Assembly (NCBI GenBank): GCA_009377795.1
Contig: WHTJ01000020.1
Coordinates: forward strand, 1 to 52,872
Direction of reading: 5' to 3'
DNA length: 52,872 nt
Source of the DNA: Propionibacteriales bacterium
Lineage (GTDB): Bacteria; Actinomycetota; Actinomycetes; Propionibacteriales; Nocardioidaceae
Shown: in pieces, positions 45,849 to 52,872 of the stretch
Layout: every line of letters starts with the position of its first letter
Position numbering within the stretch: position 1 is the stretch's first letter
Made by a program: the position numbers and the translations under genes
Notes under the pieces: model-generated
What the model was told of the DNA's origin: nothing
Databases searched by the model: none
Seen by the model: only the letters and a program-made list of their open reading frames with translations

Positions 45849-45976
45849 TCGCGCTGAGATTGCAGTTGTGGCCGTTTTCTTCGCGGCGAGATTGCACATC
45901 AGGCCGTTTTCTTCGCGGCGAGATTGCACATCAGGCCGTTTTCTTCGCGGCGAGATTGCACATCAGGCCGTTTCTC
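45849..45976. repeat. Four contiguous 32-bp units of the dispersed repeat family
   Basis: Units begin at 45849, 45881, 45913 and 45945. The middle two are identical, the last is nearly so, and the first is diverged. Each carries the family core followed by GGCCGTTTTCT. There are no spacers between units. It lies between the aldolase stop and the padR promoter region. Confidence 0.85.
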
Positions 45977-45993
45977 GCGACGGCGCGGGCCCC

Positions 45994-46857
45994 TCAGTGC
46001 AGGGCGAGGAGCGCCAGCAGGCGCTCCACTTCGGCGGCGACCGCCTCCCGGCCGGGTCCGAGGTATCTCCGCGGATCCACCACCGCGGCGTCGGTCAGCG
46101 CGTCCCGCACCGCCCGCGTCATCGCCCTGTTCAGCTGGGTGGCGACGTTGAGCTTCGTCATTCCATGCGCGACCGCACTGACCATGCCCGCATCCGGAAC
46201 ACCGGACGACCCGTGCAACACCAGCGGGACGGAGACCGCCGCCCGCAGGCGGGCGATCAGGTCGTCGTCCAGCACCGCGTCCCGGGTCCGCATCGCATGC
46301 GACGAGCCCACGGCGACCGCCAGCGCGTCCACCCCGGTGGCCGCGACGTACCCGGCCGCCTCCCCCGGATCGGTACGCACCCCCGGCGCGTGGACTCCGT
46401 CCTTTCCTCCGACCTCGCCGAGCTCGGCCTCCACCCACACCTCGCGGGCGTGGCACCAGCCCGTGACCTCGGCGGTGAGCCGCACGTTGGCGTCGTGGTC
46501 GAGCCGGGATGCGTCGTACATCACCGACTGCACGCCCAGCCCCACGGCCTCCTCCACCAGTTCGCGCTCCGTGGCGTGATCCAGATGTACGACGACGTCG
46601 ACCCCGGCGTCCTCGGCGCTCCGCAGGCAGGCCAGGGCCAGCGGCGCGAGCCGGCCGTGATACCGCGCGGTGTTCTCGGATATCTGAAGTACGACCGGCC
46701 GCCCGGCCCGTTCGGCACCGGTCACGATCGCCTCGGCGTGCTCGATCTGGATCACGTTGAACGCGCCCACCCCGATTCGGGCCCGATGCGCCGGCCCCAT
46801 GACCGACGCCATCGACACCCCGGTCACGGCAACCGCCCGGCCCGGTTCATGGCCCAA
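45994..46857 (-). CDS. Class II ketose-bisphosphate aldolase (tagatose-bisphosphate type)
   Basis: The TIM-barrel enzyme has zinc-binding histidines in VVHLDHATERE and HGSSGVPD and the AFNVIQIEHAEAIV start of the KbaY/GatY/FbaA family. The start is uncertain: TTG 46857 (287 residues), GTG 46827 and ATG 46812 are possible, the later ones fitting family length better. It overlaps nagA slightly at the longest start. It would split tagatose or fructose 1,6-bisphosphate, and the amino-sugar operon favours tagatose. Confidence 0.85.
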   Translation of the reverse strand: MGHEPGRAVAVTGVSMASVMGPAHRARIGVGAFNVIQIEHAEAIVTGAERAGRPVVLQISENTARYHGRLAPLALACLRSAEDAGVDVVVHLDHATERELVEEAVGLGVQSVMYDASRLDHDANVRLTAEVTGWCHAREVWVEAELGEVGGKDGVHAPGVRTDPGEAAGYVAATGVDALAVAVGSSHAMRTRDAVLDDDLIARLRAAVSVPLVLHGSSGVPDAGMVSAVAHGMTKLNVATQLNRAMTRAVRDALTDAAVVDPRRYLGPGREAVAAEVERLLALLALH

Positions 46858-48049
46858 CCCACCGGCCCGCCCGCATCACCGCGACCGGCCGCAGGTCCTC
46901 GTCGGCCACGACCACGTCCGCGCGCAGCCCGGCTCGCAGCCCGCCGATCTCGCCGTCCAGCCCGAGCACGCGGGCCGGCGTGGTGGCGGCCATCCGGACG
47001 ACGTCCGCGATGTCCAGTCCGATCTCGCGGACGCAGCGGCGTACCAGATCGATCGAGCGGGCCGTGCCCCCGGCGATCGAGCCCTCGTCGGTCCCGGCCA
47101 ACCGGGCCACGCCGCCGTTGACCTCGACCTCCTGCGCCCCGAGGGTGTAGCTGCCGTTCGGCATCCCCGCACCGGCCATCGCATCGGTCACCAGCGCGAT
47201 CCGGTCGGCGCCCACCAGGCCGCAGACCAGCTCGACCGTGGCGTCGCTGAGGTGTACGCCGTCCGCGATCAGCTCGACGACCGCGCCGCCGCGCGCCGCC
47301 GCGGTGAGAAACGCGCCCGCCGGACCGGGCGCGCGATGGTGCAGCGGCGGCATCGCGTTGAACAGATGGGTCGCGAGCGCGGGCCCCGAACGGTGGTTGA
47401 CCCGCGCGATCGCGTGCGCGGTGGTCCGGTGGTCGGCGTCGGTGTGCCCGAGGGCGACCAGGACGGACTCGTCGTGCAGCAGGCCGGCCACGTCGGCGTA
47501 CGCCGGCAGTTCCGGCGCGATCGTCATCACCCGTACCCGGCCTCCTGCGGCGGCCAGCAGCCTCCGCGTCTCCGCCGGGTCGGGTGCGCGCACATGCCGC
47601 GGGTCCTGCGCCCCACAGCGCCGCGCGGACAGGTACGGGCCCTCGAGGTGTACGCCGGCGAAGACCCCGGCGCCCGCAAGCTCGGCCGCGGCCGCCGTCG
47701 CCTCGAGCAGGTCGTCGGGGGCGGCCGTGACCAGGCTGGCGATCAGGGTGGTCGTACCGTGCGCGAGATGATGCGCGGCGCCCGCCAGCAGCGCATCTGG
47801 GTCGCCGTCGGTGAACGAATGCCCGCCTCCGCCGTGACAGTGCAGGTCGACCAGTCCGGGCAGCAGCACACCGCGCGACTCCGGCAACCCGCCGCCCCCG
47901 GTGTCGCCCTGCGGCGTACCGAGTCGTCGCCGCCACTCCTCCACCGGCGACACCGCCGCGATCCGGTCGCCGTCGATCTGTACGACACCGTCGGGGATCA
48001 CCCCGTCCGGGGTGACGACCCTCCCGCGCAGCAGTTCCCGCTCAGCCAT
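46847..48049 (-). CDS. nagA: N-acetylglucosamine/galactosamine-6-phosphate deacetylase
   Basis: ATG at 48049, six bases after GGGGAG, gives 400 residues. Amidohydrolase metal motifs are present: DLHCHGGGG, the glutamate in GVHLEGPYLS, GHTDA, and VTDAMAGAG. It removes the acetyl group from N-acetyl-hexosamine 6-phosphate. The start overlaps the ROK kinase stop (ATGGCTGA). The substrate (GlcNAc or GalNAc) cannot be told from sequence alone. Confidence 0.92.
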   Translation of the reverse strand: MAERELLRGRVVTPDGVIPDGVVQIDGDRIAAVSPVEEWRRRLGTPQGDTGGGGLPESRGVLLPGLVDLHCHGGGGHSFTDGDPDALLAGAAHHLAHGTTTLIASLVTAAPDDLLEATAAAAELAGAGVFAGVHLEGPYLSARRCGAQDPRHVRAPDPAETRRLLAAAGGRVRVMTIAPELPAYADVAGLLHDESVLVALGHTDADHRTTAHAIARVNHRSGPALATHLFNAMPPLHHRAPGPAGAFLTAAARGGAVVELIADGVHLSDATVELVCGLVGADRIALVTDAMAGAGMPNGSYTLGAQEVEVNGGVARLAGTDEGSIAGGTARSIDLVRRCVREIGLDIADVVRMAATTPARVLGLDGEIGGLRAGLRADVVVADEDLRPVAVMRAGRWVGP

Positions 48050-49037
48050 CGGCGCTCCCCGCACGCGCGGCCGCCTGCTGTGCGGCGAGTGCCGCGCCCA
48101 CCAATCCGGCGCGCGCTCCGAAGGCCGCGCCCACGATCGGAGGTACGCCGAACACCTCGGCCCGTACCTTCACCGCCCTTCGCAACGGTTCCAGCAACGC
48201 CTCACCGGCGAGCGCGAGGCCGCCGCCGATCACGATCCGGTTCGGCGTGAACATCGCCACTGCCGTACGGATCCCGTCGGCCAGGGCGTCGACCGCCTCC
48301 TGCCACACGGCCGCCGCGGCCGGATCGGTGTGGAGCAGGGCGACCACGTCGGCGGCCCCGGCGACCTCCCCGCCGGTGCGCCGCGCGTACTCGCGAGCGA
48401 TCGCGGTGGCGGAGGCGATCGTCTCGAGGCAGCCCCGAGCGCCGCATCCACAGCGCGGCCCATCCGGCGAGACGACGACATGCCCGAGCTCGGCGATCTG
48501 ACCCGCGGCCCCGGAGATGGTCCGGCCGCCGCTGACGACGGTCGCCGCGATTCCGGTGCCGATCACGATGACCAGCAGATGGTCGCAGCCGCGCCCGGCG
48601 CCGCGCCGCCACTCCGCCTCACCGGCCAGCCGGACGTCGTGACCGATGACCACCGGCAACCCCAGTCCGGTGCGCAGGGGCCCGGCCAGGGGCAGGTCCC
48701 GCCAGCCGAGGTTCGCGCTGAACCGGGCGATGCCGCGTTCGGCGTCCACCAGGCCGGGTACGGCGACCCCGGCGGCTCGTACCCGGGACCGCTGCTCGGC
48801 GGCCGAATCGCCGAGCAGGTCGCGACTCGCCCCGATGACGGCGTCGACGATCGCCGGCCCGGACCCGGCCGCCTCGGTTGTGGGACCTGGGCGCGGGACC
48901 GGTGTCGGTACGTCGGCCCGGCGGACGGCGTCCAGAGCGGGGTCGACGATCTCCGCCTTGATCGTCGTACCGCCGATATCCACCGCGAGCACCAACCCGG
49001 CGGCCCTCTCCAGCGCGTCGTCCGCCGAGGAAGTCAC
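48042..49037 (-). CDS. ROK-family sugar kinase
   Basis: The 331-residue protein has the ATP motif LAVDIGGTTIKAEIV, the catalytic region ELGHVVV and the ROK zinc motif CGCGARGCLE. It probably phosphorylates an N-acetylhexosamine entering through an ABC transporter, feeding NagA. The gene starts with GTG, and the ribosome binding site is weak. There is no DNA-binding domain, so it is an enzyme, not a NagC/XylR-type repressor. Confidence 0.9.
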   Translation of the reverse strand: MTSSADDALERAAGLVLAVDIGGTTIKAEIVDPALDAVRRADVPTPVPRPGPTTEAAGSGPAIVDAVIGASRDLLGDSAAEQRSRVRAAGVAVPGLVDAERGIARFSANLGWRDLPLAGPLRTGLGLPVVIGHDVRLAGEAEWRRGAGRGCDHLLVIVIGTGIAATVVSGGRTISGAAGQIAELGHVVVSPDGPRCGCGARGCLETIASATAIAREYARRTGGEVAGAADVVALLHTDPAAAAVWQEAVDALADGIRTAVAMFTPNRIVIGGGLALAGEALLEPLRRAVKVRAEVFGVPPIVGAAFGARAGLVGAALAAQQAAARAGSADG

Positions 49038-49053
49038 GGCGCCCAGCGTGTCA

Positions 49054-49081
49054 GAGCCGGATCCGGCCGGCGACCCGGCTC
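49054..49081. terminator. Short hairpin between SIS and ROK genes
   Basis: GAGCCGG (49054-49060) pairs with CCGGCTC (49075-49081). The stem is seven base pairs with no T-run, so termination is doubtful; it may be an mRNA-processing or attenuating hairpin within the operon. Confidence 0.3.
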
Positions 49082-49149
49082 CACGGGATCGTCGCCCAAC
49101 CTGTTATGCACACGGTGCCCTACGGCGCACGAATCGCATGACCCGCCGG

Positions 49150-50055
49150 TCATAACCGGAGCACGATGGACCGGGACAGGTGGCGAGGCTGGTCGGGGTC
49201 GAGGCCCTTCTGCCGGGCCCACACCAGGCACAGCCGGTGTACGCGGAGCAGGTCGGCCATCGGATCGATGTCGGGGGCGTGCTCGAAGTGCGCGCCGGTG
49301 TCCGCGACGTCCTCGGCCAGATGGGGCACGACGTCGCCGAACGCCCACACCACGCGTTGCGGGGACGAGATGCTGATCGGGCCATGCCGGTACTCCGTCA
49401 TCGGGTAGGACTCGGTCCACAGCTGCGCCGACTCGCGCAACTTGAGCGCGGACTCGTTGGCCAGCCCGTTGGTCCAGCCGCGGCCGACGAACGTGAACTG
49501 CTCCGCGGTACGGGCGGGTCCGAGGCTTTCCTCGTCCGCGTCCAGCACCCGCTGTGCCTGGGCCGCGGCGGGCCGCAGATCCTCGCCGAGGTGCCACCTG
49601 AGCACGGCCAGGGCGGTGGTCGCGAACCGGGTCTGTACGACCGAGCGCTCGTCGACGTCCGGCATTCCGATCGGGTCGGCCAGCTCGACGACCGGGGTCT
49701 GCGGGTCTGCGGTGATGACCGTGGTGGGGAGCCGACGCCCCCACCGGGTGAGGAGGTCGATCACCTCGGTGGTGGTGCCGGAACGGGTGAGTGCGAGCAG
49801 CCGGTCGTAGCCCCGCTCGAGTCGGTGCTCGCTGGCCGGCCAGGCGTCGGTGACGCCGTGTCCGGCCGACTCGCGCAGTCCGGCGATGCACTGAGCCATG
49901 AACAGGGACGTGCCGCACCCCACGACCGCGACCCGCTCACCGGGCTTCGGCAACAGGTCGGCGTGTGCGCGGGCGACCTCCTCCGCCCACAGCCAGTCCG
50001 CCGGTTGGGTACTGATCTCGGTCGCCAGGGCCGATGCGCTCGTCGGTTCAGACAT
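49150..50055 (-). CDS. SIS-domain sugar isomerase/deaminase (AgaS/GlmS-like)
   Basis: The 301-residue protein has two SIS domains: GCGTSLFMAQCIAG and TRSGTTTEVIDLL, then GRGWTNGLANESALKLRE and EYRHGPISI. The last contains residues typical of hexosamine 6-phosphate deaminase/isomerases. There is no glutaminase domain. It probably converts galactosamine or glucosamine 6-phosphate to the ketose 6-phosphate with ammonia release. GGAGGG lies ten bases before the ATG, and it is the first gene of the operon. Confidence 0.87.
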   Translation of the reverse strand: MSEPTSASALATEISTQPADWLWAEEVARAHADLLPKPGERVAVVGCGTSLFMAQCIAGLRESAGHGVTDAWPASEHRLERGYDRLLALTRSGTTTEVIDLLTRWGRRLPTTVITADPQTPVVELADPIGMPDVDERSVVQTRFATTALAVLRWHLGEDLRPAAAQAQRVLDADEESLGPARTAEQFTFVGRGWTNGLANESALKLRESAQLWTESYPMTEYRHGPISISSPQRVVWAFGDVVPHLAEDVADTGAHFEHAPDIDPMADLLRVHRLCLVWARQKGLDPDQPRHLSRSIVLRL

Positions 50056-50177
50056 GGTCGGGTGCGCCCTCCGGGGTCAGGCTCTGCGGCCAAGGTGATT
50101 GTTTCTGCGCGTTTCCCCGGACAGTTTAGCTGAGTCGATCACATCGACCGCGGTGTTGGGCGGGAGGGGGCGGCTGG

Positions 50178-51626
50178 CTATCCCCGGCAGCCGCCGAGGT
50201 GCGCGGCGACCGCGCGGTACACCGCGTTCCACTCCCGTTCGCCCGCCTCGACCTCGAACCCGTAGCCGGCCGGGTCGAGCGGATCGTCCCCGTTCGGGCG
50301 AAGGTCGCCGCCGAGGGTGTGTGCGAGGCGTACGCCGGTGAGGCAGTTCGCCTGCGACACCTCGATGAACTGGCCCTGGAAGCCGACCGCGGTGTACGAG
50401 TCCGGCGTCGCGCCGCGCCACCACTGATAGCCGTACCGGCCGTCCGACACCTCGGTGAAGGTGGTCGCCCGGCGCACCCACCGCCCGGTCACCACCCGGG
50501 TGCCGTCGGGCGTGCGGCCGCCGCGGCGGAACAGTTCGCCGAACCGGGCGAAGTCGCGCATCCGCGCGTACAGGCCCTGGGACGCCACCGCGTCTCCCAC
50601 CCGGTCCGTCATCACCTTGGCGTCGCCGGCCATCCCGGCGGGCTGCCACAGCTTGGCGGACAGGATCTCGTTGAACGGCCGCCCGTACACCGACTCGAGG
50701 AGCCAGCTGAGCACCTGCGTGTTGCCGCTGTTGTAGCTGAACTCGGTCCCCTGCGGCGCGACCCTGGGCAGCGACATCAGGAACTCGTTGCGGGTCTTGC
50801 CGAGCGCGCCGTCGGTATAGAGATCGAGCGCCATGCCGACCCATTGCAGCACCTGCGTGTTCTGTGCGAGCACGGGCGTGCTCTCGTCCCAGTGGACGCC
50901 GGACTCCATCTGCAGCAGGTTCTCGATCGTGACGCCCTCCCATACCGTGCCGCGCAGCATCGGGATGTACGAGTCGATCGGGTTGTCGACCGAAACCACG
51001 AGTCCTTCGTCGATCGCGATCCCCACCAGCGTGGAGGTGAACGACTTCGTCACCGACCACGGCTGGTGACGAAGCCCGGCCGACCATCCGTTGGTGTAGT
51101 GCTCGCCGACAAGTTCTCCGTCGTGTACGAAGGCCAAACCGTCGGTCTCGGTGGTGCGCAGGAAGTCGTCCACCGTCTTCGCGCGCCCGCGCCAGTCGTA
51201 GCTGACGCCGAGCAGGTCCAGGTGACGGCGCGGCAACGCGGACACGTACCGCCCGTCGGCGACACGCGCGGTCGGCAGGGCCGTCTCCGGCTTCACCACG
51301 TCGATCGGCAGCGGCAGGACGACCGTTCCGTCGACCAGCACCTCGCGGACATAGTTCGTCCAGTAGTCCGGGTCGAGCAGGATGTCGGCGCGATCGGTCG
51401 CCAGTTCCGGCAGGGACGGCCATCCGAGCAGTGGGCCGTCCTCCGACGTCGCGGCCTCGAGCAGGCGGCGTGCGTCGAGGTCCGCGGGCCGCGGGTCCGC
51501 CTGCGCTCGCGCCTCCGGGTCGGGTACGTCCATACCGGCCAGCAGGATCACCACCACGGCCAGGACGGTCAGCCTCCCGACGCCCGAGCGGCGCGTCGTG
51601 TCGCGGAGCGATCGCGGCAGGCGCAT
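50178..51626 (-). CDS. Secreted serine hydrolase, beta-lactamase/class C PBP family
   Basis: ATG at 51626, after AGGAGG, gives 482 residues. A signal sequence or anchor covers about residues 18-34. The catalytic S191-V-T-K194 and Y298-N-S motifs are present, within a 6-aminohexanoate hydrolase/esterase-like fold, and a late HTLGG may serve as the third motif. It acts outside the membrane, on a peptide, ester or beta-lactam. Its place beside amino-sugar genes suggests wall-fragment turnover, which is inference. Confidence 0.85.
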   Translation of the reverse strand: MRLPRSLRDTTRRSGVGRLTVLAVVVILLAGMDVPDPEARAQADPRPADLDARRLLEAATSEDGPLLGWPSLPELATDRADILLDPDYWTNYVREVLVDGTVVLPLPIDVVKPETALPTARVADGRYVSALPRRHLDLLGVSYDWRGRAKTVDDFLRTTETDGLAFVHDGELVGEHYTNGWSAGLRHQPWSVTKSFTSTLVGIAIDEGLVVSVDNPIDSYIPMLRGTVWEGVTIENLLQMESGVHWDESTPVLAQNTQVLQWVGMALDLYTDGALGKTRNEFLMSLPRVAPQGTEFSYNSGNTQVLSWLLESVYGRPFNEILSAKLWQPAGMAGDAKVMTDRVGDAVASQGLYARMRDFARFGELFRRGGRTPDGTRVVTGRWVRRATTFTEVSDGRYGYQWWRGATPDSYTAVGFQGQFIEVSQANCLTGVRLAHTLGGDLRPNGDDPLDPAGYGFEVEAGEREWNAVYRAVAAHLGGCRG

Positions 51627-51744
51627 GACGTCCTCCTGATCCGTTGTCGAACCGGGCTCGCGCACTCGGTCGTGGTGCTCAACGCCGGGACCCCCTCGAT
51701 GGTCACGCCCGGCGGGGCCGCACGGATCGTGATCAGTTCGTGCC

Positions 51745-51773
51745 TTGACGCGGCGCGGGGGTGGGATGATGCT
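51745..51773 (+). promoter_or_regulatory. Candidate promoter of the solute-binding protein gene
   Basis: TTGACG (51745-51750) and GATGCT (51768-51773) are 17 bases apart, about 95 bases before the start codon. The -35 is good and the -10 is poor. The rest of the 241-base gap between the divergent genes shows nothing else. Confidence 0.4.
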
Positions 51774-51867
51774 GGATCGGCAGCAAAAGCCTGATTGAAT
51801 CGGGGCCGAAATGAGCGGGATCACTCAATCTGAGGTGACGCCGCGACACCGAGCGGAGGCGGGACGG

Positions 51868-52830
51868 GTGAAGCGTACGAAGCGCACGATGCGGCTGGCG
51901 GCGGCGGCCTTGGCGCTGGGGCTGGCGGCGAGCGCCTGTGGTTTCGAGGACGAGGGCGACAGCGGGGACAGCGGCGAGGGTACGACGCTCGACCTGCTCG
52001 TGCCGAGCTACTCCGATAACACCAAGCCGCTGTGGGAGGAGCTGATCGCCGACTTCGAGGCGGACAACCCCGACATCAGCGTGACCCTGCAGATCGAGTC
52101 GTGGGAGCAGATCAACGACGTCGTACGAACCCGGCTGCAGTCCGACGACGCCCCCGACATCCTGAACATCGACGCGTTCGCCGGCTTCGCCGCCGATGAC
52201 CTGCTCTACCAGGCCGCCGACGTGGTGTCGGAGGACACGCTGAACGACTTCCAGGAGTCGTTCGTCGAGAACGCCTCCATTGACGGCGAGATGTACGGCC
52301 TCCCGTTCATCGCCTCGGCCCGCACGCTCTTCTACAACGTGGACCTGCTGAACCGCGCCGGCGTCAACCAGCCACCCGAGACCTGGGACGAGCTGCTCGC
52401 GGCCGGGAAGGCGGTGAACGATCTCGGCGGCGGTGTCTTCGGGTACGGCATGCCCCTCGGCAACGAGGAGGCCCAGGCGGAGACGTCGATCTGGACGTTC
52501 GGCAACGGCGGGAGCTGGGGCGACGAGAACGAGATCACCGTCGACACGCCGGAGAACCTCGAGGCGGTCGAGTTCATGCAGCGGATGATCGAGGAGGACG
52601 CGACCCAGCCGGACCCCGGTGCGACCCAGCGCACCCCGATGCTCAACGTGTTCATCCAAGGCAAGATCGCGATGGCCGAGGCACTGCCGCCGACGGCCGC
52701 GGAGATCGAGGAGAAGAACCCCGACCTGAACTGGGACACCGCACCGATCCCGACCAAGGACGCTTCTATGTCGTGTCAAGCGGCTGTGGTGGTTGGGTTG
52801 GCTCGGTGTGCGGTGGTGAGTGTGCGGTAG
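51868..52830 (+). pseudogene. Extracellular sugar-binding lipoprotein (ABC transporter), truncated by IS insertion
   Basis: GTG at 51868, eight bases after GGAGG, begins a lipoprotein signal with lipobox ending at C24 (AASAC). The family 1 binding-protein fold follows (LLVPSYSDNTKPLWEELIADFEADNPD, DAPDILNID, YGLPF, NGGSWGDENE). The sequence is good up to about residue 300 (PIPTKDAS), where it passes into IS-like DNA and stops after ~20 foreign residues. A complete protein would be about 420-440 residues, so the C-terminal lobe is lost. Permease genes would be expected beyond the IS. Confidence 0.85.
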
Positions 52831-52872
52831 ATCTGTCGGGTGGTGTAGCGCTTGAGGCAGCGGCGGATTTCC
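52770..52872 (-). mobile_element. End of an insertion sequence, continuing past the window
   Basis: The GC and codon pattern changes at about 52770, and the minus strand encodes a transposase C terminus. The element interrupts the binding-protein gene. The junction is placed to within about ten bases, by where the binding-protein reading stops making sense. Confidence 0.75.
52776..52872 (-). CDS. Transposase C-terminus, probably IS110 family (partial)
   Basis: The minus frame reads EIRRCLKRYTTRQIYRTL followed by a short Ala/Thr/Pro tail and a TGA at 52776-52778. The RCLKRY helix near the end is a feature I associate with IS110-family (DEDD) transposases, but only about 31 residues are visible, so another family is possible. 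Confidence 0.6.
   Translation of the reverse strand, partial: EIRRCLKRYTTRQIYRTLTTAHRANPTTTAA

Noticed and set aside
45849-45976. Short CRISPR array
   Set aside because: The 32-base units follow each other without spacers and there are no cas genes nearby.
50056-50177. DasR (dre) operator before the amino-sugar operon
   Set aside because: I looked for the TGGTCTAGACCA-type palindrome and found none in the gap.

Overview
The window is high-GC actinobacterial DNA covering the chromosomal origin region. Most intergenic gaps are short and most genes are arranged in overlapping operons. The core order is gyrA, gyrB, a DUF721 gene, recF, gnd, dnaN, dnaA, rpmH, rnpA, yidD, yidC, jag/khpB, rsmG, parA, parB, ddl, aminotransferase, GNAT, trxA, trxB, anti-sigma, sigM, pseudokinase, murJ, DUF6049 and cca. 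This is the layout known from Streptomyces and related filamentous actinomycetes. I cannot name the genus from sequence alone.

Region 1 (1 to about 9,420) is the integrase-proximal part of an actinomycete integrative and conjugative element (AICE, pSAM2-like). It sits against the 3' end of a tRNA-Ile(GAT) gene. From the tRNA leftwards it holds a tyrosine integrase, an excisionase, a RepSA-like replication initiator, small genes including a WhiB-like regulator, an FtsK-type transfer protein, three small genes of which two are tandem paralogues, a Pra-like activator, a divergent GntR/UTRA repressor with clear operator repeats, a family 2 glycosyltransferase and a probable toxin-antitoxin pair. 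The far end of the element lies outside the window.

Region 2 (9.4-28.1 kb) is the replication and segregation core. DnaA boxes occur on both sides of dnaA. Two parS sites lie inside coding sequence, in rsmG and parA. A decayed alpha/beta hydrolase fragment lies upstream of gyrB.

Region 3 (28.2-42.2 kb) is a cell-envelope and redox block: Ddl, a PLP aminotransferase, TrxA/TrxB with a SigR-like promoter, a SigM-type ECF sigma with its zinc anti-sigma factor, a membrane pseudokinase beside MurJ, a large DUF6049 secreted/anchored protein, and the CCA-adding enzyme. A 33-bp tandem repeat precedes the DUF6049 gene.

Region 4 (42.2-46.0 kb) holds an MFS transporter and a padR-ino1 operon. A repeat family with a 17-20 bp core appears here as a hairpin, as the ends of a nested ~230-bp palindromic element, and as four contiguous 32-bp units. 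I do not recognise this family, and it is the least explained signal in the window.

Region 5 (46.0-52.9 kb) is an amino-sugar catabolic operon (SIS isomerase/deaminase, ROK kinase, NagA deacetylase, ketose-bisphosphate aldolase), a secreted serine hydrolase, and a divergent sugar-binding lipoprotein gene cut off by an insertion sequence at the right edge. The genes suggest uptake and breakdown of GlcNAc/GalNAc-type sugars, with the uptake part broken here.
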